A stretch of 11,331 nt of DNA from Pseudomonadota bacterium (GTDB lineage Bacteria > Desulfobacterota > Syntrophia > Syntrophales > UBA5619), in contig JAHIMW010000050.1 in NCBI GenBank assembly GCA_018896355.1, positions 1 through 11,331 on the forward strand. The letters run 5' to 3'. Made by a program: the position numbers and the translations under genes. The first letter of the stretch is position 1. Each line of letters opens with the position of its first letter. Positions 7,053 through 11,331 of the stretch are shown piece by piece. Under the pieces are notes generated by a model, which was given only the letters and a program-made list of their open reading frames with translations, searched no databases and was not told the origin of the DNA.

Positions 7053-8249
7053 TTACAGCATCTCATAGATTCCCGCCGCACCCATGCCGCCGCCGATACA
7101 CATCGAAACAATACCCCTTTTCGCCTTCCGCCGCTTCATTTCGTGCAGCAGTTGGGCCGTCAGTTTTGCGCCCGTGCATCCCAGCGGGTGACCGAGGGCG
7201 ATCGCCCCGCCGTTGGGATTGATATCGCCGGCCTTCAGACGGTCCTCGATCCCGATTGCCCGAATCGAATAGAGGGCCTGGGATGCGAACGCCTCGTTGA
7301 TCTCGAAGAGGTCGATATCCTTCGTCATGAGTCCCGCCATCTTGAGGACCTTCGGAATCGCATAGGCCGGCCCGACCCCCATCTCCTCCGGCCTGCATCC
7401 CGCCACGGCAAAGTAGGCGAGCCTGGCAATCGGTTTCACACCGATGGCCTTCGCCTTCTCCGCCGTCATCAGCAGGCAGAAAGCGGCGCCGTCCGTCATC
7501 TGGGAGGAGTTGGCGGCCGTGACGTTCCCCCCCTGCTTGAAGGGGGACTTCAGCTTGGCAATCTCCTCCAGTTTTGCCGGCCAGCGGACGCCGTCGTCCG
7601 CATCGAAGACAAACTTTTCCCTTACCCGCTTTCCGTTCTTGTTGACCTTGTATTTGTAGGAGGTGACCGGGATAATCTCCTCCTTGAACTTTCCCGCCTT
7701 GATCGCCTCATAAGCCCGACGGTTGCTCTCCAGACCGAACTTGTCCATATCTTCCCGCGAAATCTTGTAGTCGGCGGCCACATTCTCGGCCGTCACCCCC
7801 ATGGAGACATAGACGACCGGCATGCTCCCGTCAAAGGCCCAGTCGGGTCCGGGCCGGAAAATGCCCCCTCCCATCGGGATGTGGGACATCGTTTCGCAAC
7901 CTCCGGCAATCATCACCTCGGACCAGCCCGCCCGGATTTTTGCCGTCGCGTCTGCGATCGCCTGCAGGCCGGAAGAGCAGAAACGGTTGACCGTCATGCC
8001 CGATGTCGTAATGGGCAGGCCGGCGCCCATGGCCAGGATCCGGCCGTAGTTCATCCCCTGTTCCCCTTCCGGAAAGGAACAACCGACAATCACATCGTCC
8101 ACATCTTCCGGTTTGAGCTGAGGAACCCGCGTCAGAAGGCCCTTCAGCACCTGGATCCCGATTTCGTCCCCTCTCGTGGCGGCAAGACCACCGCGCTTAT
8201 AACGTCCGCCAGGACTTCTCACCGCTTCAACAATGACCGCATCGCTCAT
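7053..8249 (-). CDS. fadA: Acetyl-CoA acyltransferase (thiolase), FadA type
   Basis: This 398-residue thiolase splits 3-ketoacyl-CoA with CoA to acetyl-CoA and a shortened acyl-CoA, the last beta-oxidation step; some members run in reverse to form acetoacetyl-CoA. The active-site residues are all visible: nucleophile Cys91 in NRFCSSGLQA, Asn318 in the NEAF motif, His354 in GHPLGCTGA, and general-base Cys384 in SMCIGGGMGAA. The length equals the usual 390-400. The start has a strong GGAGGA on the - strand five bases upstream. It lies 171 nt after fadN on the same strand, with GC hairpins in between but no T-tract, so co-transcription is likely. The context (fused hydratase/dehydrogenase and acyl-CoA dehydrogenase) favours a degradative role. 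A biosynthetic acetyl-CoA acetyltransferase is the alternative. Confidence 0.94.
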   Translation of the reverse strand: MSDAVIVEAVRSPGGRYKRGGLAATRGDEIGIQVLKGLLTRVPQLKPEDVDDVIVGCSFPEGEQGMNYGRILAMGAGLPITTSGMTVNRFCSSGLQAIADATAKIRAGWSEVMIAGGCETMSHIPMGGGIFRPGPDWAFDGSMPVVYVSMGVTAENVAADYKISREDMDKFGLESNRRAYEAIKAGKFKEEIIPVTSYKYKVNKNGKRVREKFVFDADDGVRWPAKLEEIAKLKSPFKQGGNVTAANSSQMTDGAAFCLLMTAEKAKAIGVKPIARLAYFAVAGCRPEEMGVGPAYAIPKVLKMAGLMTKDIDLFEINEAFASQALYSIRAIGIEDRLKAGDINPNGGAIALGHPLGCTGAKLTAQLLHEMKRRKAKRGIVSMCIGGGMGAAGIYEML

Positions 8250-8294
8250 CGTATTCCTCCTTTTCTATGGCCCTCGGCCTCTGATTGCATGACA

Positions 8295-8387
8295 CTGCCC
8301 CCCTCCCTGTATCCCTCCCCGCCAGGGGGAGGGAATTGATTGATACTCTTCCTCCCCCTCGACGGGGGAGCAAGGGGTGGGGGTGAT
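8295..8387. repeat. Composite GC-rich palindromic repeat, copies B and C
   Basis: Two hairpins lie in the 171-nt gap between the thiolase and fadN genes. The first is CCCTCCCC (8313-8320), loop GCCAG, GGGGAGGG (8326-8333), extended by a T-A pair; with its flanks (8295-8350) it aligns with copy A near the left edge. The second is CTCCCCC (8352-8358), loop TCGAC, GGGGGAG (8364-8370). The outer arms CCCCCCTCCCTG and CAAGGGGTGGGGG are also largely complementary, so the whole may fold as a two-armed structure. There is no T-tract in either direction. In the fad message it could stabilise or attenuate the segment between fadN and the thiolase. Function unknown. Confidence 0.7.
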
Positions 8388-8420
8388 TGATCCTTCGTTG
8401 TGCCAAACCCGGCATGGGGG

Positions 8421-10841
8421 TTAATTGCGCAACGGTTTCCCGGTGTTGAGCATGAACATGATCCTGTCCTGCGTCCTCTTCTCACCGCAGAGACTCAGGA
8501 AGGCCTCCCGTTCCAGCGCGAGGATCTCCTCTTCCGTCACCAGCGTCCCCTCCGCGCAATCCCCGCCGGACAGGATGTAGGCGACCTTCCGGGCGACATG
8601 AACGTCGTAGTCAGACGCGTAATTGCCCTGGCGCATGTTGTAGAGGATTGCCTCGGCCATCCCGCGGAAATTTTCTCCCATCACCGGAATCAGGACCGGT
8701 CTCGGTTTCTTGTAGAATTTCGATAGACCCAGGACGACCTGTTTCGCGTCCCAGAGCTGCTGATCCCTGGCCAGACTGATGTTTTCGGTCTTCCGGATGT
8801 ATCCGAGTTCCATCCCCTCGACGGCGCTCGTCGCCACCTTCGCGGTGGCGATGTTTTCGAAGGCCTTGGCATAGAGCTGCTGCAGATTCAGACCGGCATC
8901 GACCACGCCTTCGGGAAGACCTTCCGTCATTCGGACCATCAGTTCCTTGCAACCTCCCCCCGCCGGAATGACCCCGACGCCGACTTCGACGAGACCGATA
9001 TATGTTTCGCCGCAGGGCTGGCACTTCGCCGTGTGCATCGCCATCTCGCAGCCGCCGCCGAGAGCCATGCCCGCCGGGGCGGAAACAACCGGCTTGGAGA
9101 GGTACTTCATCCGCATGTTGGCCGACTGGAAGGCGCCTATCAATTTCTCCAGGATATCCCAGTCCCCCTTCTGGACGCCAAGAAGGACCTTGAAGATGTT
9201 CGCCCCGGCCGAGAAGTTCGTTCCATGGTTTCCGACGACCATCCCGACGAAATCCTTCTCCACAATATCGCAACTCTCCAAGAGCATCTCGACCATCCCG
9301 TCGTCGACGGCGTTCATCTTCGTATGGAATTCCAGGCAGGCCACCCCGTCGCCGATATCGACCAGTGTCGCGCTGGCGTTTTTGCGGACCACCTTTTTTT
9401 GCGCCTTCAGATCGGGCAGCAGGATGATCCTTGGGTTCGCTTCCAGCTTCAGGTAATCCCTCTTCTCAAAATCATAGAAATAGAGGCCGTCCTCTTTCTT
9501 CTGATAGAAGGATTCGCAGCCCTTCTTCAGCATCTCTTCGATCTTCTTCGGGAGCTTCTTCTTGAGCTTCTTCATCACCTCGACCGCATCGCGCACGCCG
9601 ACCGCGTCCCAGGTCTCGAAAGGGCCGAGCTGGTGGTTGTAGCCCCATTTCATCGCGTTATCGATGCCGACGATGGTATCGCAGATCTCCGGAACACGGT
9701 TCGCCGCGTAGATGAAATTGTTGCAGAGGTATTCCCGGGTCAGTTCGGCGGCCACATCGCTCCCGTTGAACATGATCTTCAGCGTGGCGGCGGCGCCGTC
9801 ATCGGCCTTCTTGCGGGCATCGGAGACGGATGCAAATCGGGGCTTCCCGGCCGGTGCATACTCCATGGTGCTATAGTCGATTACCCATTTGACCGTTTTG
9901 CCTTTCGCATCCTTCTCCTTTTTGTAGAAGCCCTGTTTGGTCTTGTTGCCGAGCCAGTTGCGTTCGATCATCCTGTTCATAAACTCGGATTGAACGAACA
10001 TCTCCCGCATCTCATCGTCCGGAACCGCCTCATAAAGGTTCTTCGTCACATGCGCACCGGTATCCAGGCCCACCAGATCGAGTGTTCCGAAGATGGCGGA
10101 ACCGGGCCGCCCGAGAGCCTTTCCGATGATCGCGTCCAGCTCTTCGATTTTCAGCTTCTTTTCCAGCATCAGATGGATCGCGTTGGAGATGTCGAACGAG
10201 CCGATCCGGTTGCCGATGAAATTCGGAACGTCCTTGCAGATGACGACGCCCTTCCCCAGGACCTGCTCGCAGAATGTTGTGATGAATGTGACGACTTCGG
10301 GCCGTGTTTCCTTCCCGGGGATCACCTCCAGAAGCTTCATGTATCGGGGAGGATTGAAGAAATGCGTTCCGAGGAAATGCTCCTTCAGTTTCGCCCCGAA
10401 ATTGGCGGAGATGTCCCGGATAGGAATGCCGGAGGTATTCGTGGTCACGATGCAATCCGGCCTGACCACCTTTTCGACCTTTGTGAAAAGCTCCTGCTTG
10501 ATCTTCAGGTTCTCGATGACGACCTCGATCACCCAGTCCGCATCGGCAAGCCAGCCCAGGTTGTCCTCGAAATTGCCGGTCCGGATCATGGATGCGTTCT
10601 TTTTGGTAAAAAAGCCGGCGGGCTTTGATTTCAACACGCCGGCCAGCCCGTTTGCCGCGAACCGGTTCCGCCAGGCCGGGCTTTTTTCGGTCAGCCCCTG
10701 CGCCTTGTCCGCATCGGTCAGTTCGAAAGGAATAATGTCCAGCAGGACGCACTCGATCCCCGCATTGGTCAGATGGGCAGCGATGGTGGCGCCCATAACC
10801 CCCGCACCCAGAACGGCTGCTTTCTTGATTTCGTATGACAT
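8421..10841 (-). CDS. fadN: 3-hydroxyacyl-CoA dehydrogenase / enoyl-CoA hydratase fusion, FadN type
   Basis: This 806-residue bifunctional enzyme hydrates 2-enoyl-CoA and oxidises the resulting 3-hydroxyacyl-CoA with NAD. The dehydrogenase comes first: Rossmann motif GAGVMG (12-17), Asp35 ending the second strand (NAD preference), Ser137, the catalytic pair His160 and Glu172 in GTHFFNPPRYMKLLEVI, and Asn211. A lysine-rich linker (about 424-450) leads to the hydratase/crotonase part (about 490-806), with GNHGTNFSAGANI forming the oxyanion hole and the two expected glutamates, Glu599 in ALGGGCE and Glu619 in GLVEVGVGVIP. This order (dehydrogenase then hydratase) and length match Bacillus FadN (about 790 residues) and are opposite to E. 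coli FadB. The start is supported by AGGAGG about seven bases upstream. It follows the acyl-CoA dehydrogenase gene and precedes the thiolase, as expected for a beta-oxidation operon. Confidence 0.94.
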   Translation of the reverse strand: MSYEIKKAAVLGAGVMGATIAAHLTNAGIECVLLDIIPFELTDADKAQGLTEKSPAWRNRFAANGLAGVLKSKPAGFFTKKNASMIRTGNFEDNLGWLADADWVIEVVIENLKIKQELFTKVEKVVRPDCIVTTNTSGIPIRDISANFGAKLKEHFLGTHFFNPPRYMKLLEVIPGKETRPEVVTFITTFCEQVLGKGVVICKDVPNFIGNRIGSFDISNAIHLMLEKKLKIEELDAIIGKALGRPGSAIFGTLDLVGLDTGAHVTKNLYEAVPDDEMREMFVQSEFMNRMIERNWLGNKTKQGFYKKEKDAKGKTVKWVIDYSTMEYAPAGKPRFASVSDARKKADDGAAATLKIMFNGSDVAAELTREYLCNNFIYAANRVPEICDTIVGIDNAMKWGYNHQLGPFETWDAVGVRDAVEVMKKLKKKLPKKIEEMLKKGCESFYQKKEDGLYFYDFEKRDYLKLEANPRIILLPDLKAQKKVVRKNASATLVDIGDGVACLEFHTKMNAVDDGMVEMLLESCDIVEKDFVGMVVGNHGTNFSAGANIFKVLLGVQKGDWDILEKLIGAFQSANMRMKYLSKPVVSAPAGMALGGGCEMAMHTAKCQPCGETYIGLVEVGVGVIPAGGGCKELMVRMTEGLPEGVVDAGLNLQQLYAKAFENIATAKVATSAVEGMELGYIRKTENISLARDQQLWDAKQVVLGLSKFYKKPRPVLIPVMGENFRGMAEAILYNMRQGNYASDYDVHVARKVAYILSGGDCAEGTLVTEEEILALEREAFLSLCGEKRTQDRIMFMLNTGKPLRN

Positions 10842-10942
10842 AACCTTCCTCCTCTTGTTGGTCTGCGAACGGGTCAGCGTAAGGCGTGAGGAGAAAAATG
10901 TAAGGTGTACGCAGTAAAACCCTCACCCCTCACCCCTCACCC
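10842..10942. other. Intergenic gap between acyl-CoA dehydrogenase and fadN genes
   Basis: No gene is seen in these 101 bases. They contain the heptamer array at 10921-10944 and, further in, imperfect related words GTAAGGCGT (10879-10887) and GTAAGGTGT (10900-10908), flanked by GCGTA and TACGC. The fadN ribosome-binding site lies at the low end. No terminator or promoter with convincing boxes is visible, so fadN is presumed to be co-transcribed with the upstream gene. Confidence 0.5.
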
Positions 10943-10944
10943 CT
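10921..10944. repeat. Heptamer tandem repeat (CCTCACC)3
   Basis: Three perfect consecutive copies of CCTCACC (10921-10941) and a partial fourth (CCT) abut the stop codon of the acyl-CoA dehydrogenase; on the - strand this reads GGTGAGG. Nearby degenerate words (GTAAGGCGT, GTGAGGAG, GTAAGGTGT) look like decayed relatives, suggesting a low-complexity array formed by slippage. No function is evident. Confidence 0.75.
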
Positions 10945-11331
10945 AACAGGTAAAGGATTCATCGGCCATCTCGATCGGGATCTTCTCCCCGGATTTGATG
11001 GCCTCGCACCTCGCCTTCACGGTACAGAGGACCTCCACGGCGAAGAACTTGGCCGCGGCTATCTTGCCGGCGTAGTAGGCGACATCCGCATTCTCATGAA
11101 CCAGCGCCCGTTGCATCCCCTTGGATTCCTCGGCGCCCTTTTCCGCATAGATCGCCTTCAATTTCTCCTGTGCAAGGGCCGCGGACTGGAGGAGGAAATG
11201 GCCGACCAGCAGATCCCCGAAGATGTCGAGGTAGGAAGATGCATTCAGAATCGGAATGATGAAACTGGAGCTCTTGCCCAATTGCGCCAGTGTCATGGTC
11301 AAGTCGACGAGGGCGTTGTAGGCCTCCTCCA
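10943..11331 (-). CDS. Acyl-CoA dehydrogenase, C-terminal part (5' end beyond the window)
   Basis: Only the last 128 residues are in the window; the frame stays open through the right edge, so this is the end of a larger gene and not a small protein starting at the TTG at 11302. The sequence is helical and matches the C-terminal extension of large acyl-CoA dehydrogenases (about 590-600 residues, acyl-CoA dehydrogenase C-terminal-like domain): NASSYLDIFGDLLVGHFLLQ, a helix rich in A, Q and K, then AYYAGKIAAAKFFA-like residues and a terminal ADESF resembling the PEEAF ending of the family (spelling approximate outside these words). The enzyme would oxidise acyl-CoA to 2-enoyl-CoA with FAD, passing electrons to ETF. 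It precedes fadN and the thiolase on the same strand, which supports the assignment. The FAD-binding and catalytic regions are outside the window, so substrate class is open. Confidence 0.83.
   Translation of the reverse strand, partial: EEAYNALVDLTMTLAQLGKSSSFIIPILNASSYLDIFGDLLVGHFLLQSAALAQEKLKAIYAEKGAEESKGMQRALVHENADVAYYAGKIAAAKFFAVEVLCTVKARCEAIKSGEKIPIEMADESFTC

Noticed and set aside
7143..8339. A 398-codon + strand frame opposite the thiolase
   Set aside because: It is antisense to a thiolase with all four active-site residues and has no family signature, so it is treated as chance from codon bias. The same reasoning applies to the 348-codon - strand frame at 508-1554.
9033..10628. A 531-codon open frame on the + strand opposite fadN
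   Set aside because: It is a shadow of the FadN frame with no recognisable motifs; the - strand protein has intact catalytic residues and a strong ribosome-binding site.
10943..11302. A stand-alone 119-residue protein starting at TTG 11302
   Set aside because: The frame continues without a stop to the window edge and the sequence is the C-terminus of a large acyl-CoA dehydrogenase, so the start is outside the window.

Overview
The window looks like chromosomal DNA from a Gram-negative bacterium living on organic acids. A member of the Desulfobacterota (former Deltaproteobacteria, Syntrophus or Geobacter-like lineages) is the best guess. The reasons are a GC-rich coding style, a periplasmic binding protein with a plain signal peptide and no lipobox (Gram-positive counterparts are normally lipoproteins), a liv-type transporter with an acyl-CoA ligase embedded in it, and a beta-oxidation cluster using the fused FadN-type enzyme. 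The taxonomic call is an inference from gene content and style.

The layout is two convergent operons meeting at a tRNA gene. On the + strand (229-6783) lies a six-gene branched-chain-amino-acid-type (HAAT) ABC transporter operon: binding protein, permease LivH, permease LivM, an AMP-forming acyl-CoA ligase, ATPase LivG and ATPase LivF. From livH onward the genes overlap or lie within about 11 nt of one another; only the binding-protein gene is set apart, by a 104-nt gap holding a perfect 14-bp GC hairpin. On the - strand (7053 to beyond the right edge) lies a beta-oxidation operon, read right to left: the C-terminus of an acyl-CoA dehydrogenase (cut by the window edge), an 806-residue 3-hydroxyacyl-CoA dehydrogenase/enoyl-CoA hydratase fusion, and a thiolase. 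Between the operons, also on the - strand, sits tRNA-Val(CAC) with its own promoter and intrinsic terminator.

Read together, the genes could form one catabolic module: uptake of an organic acid (or amino acid) by the Liv-type transporter, activation to a CoA thioester by the embedded ligase, then the steps of the beta-oxidation spiral. The link between the operons is inferred from position and chemistry. The real substrate cannot be read from the sequence.

The non-coding DNA carries a family of short GC-rich palindromic repeats (CCCTCCCC-loop-GGGGAGGG type). Copies lie upstream of the liv operon, between the thiolase and fadN genes (a composite copy), and probably in the livK-livH gap. A separate heptamer tandem repeat lies between the acyl-CoA dehydrogenase and fadN genes. 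The most unusual protein features are a four-cysteine zinc-ribbon-like tail on LivM and a non-canonical ABC signature in LivG. I see no phage, transposon, CRISPR or defence genes. Most of the window is well-understood metabolism, and I do not claim a wholly new system here.
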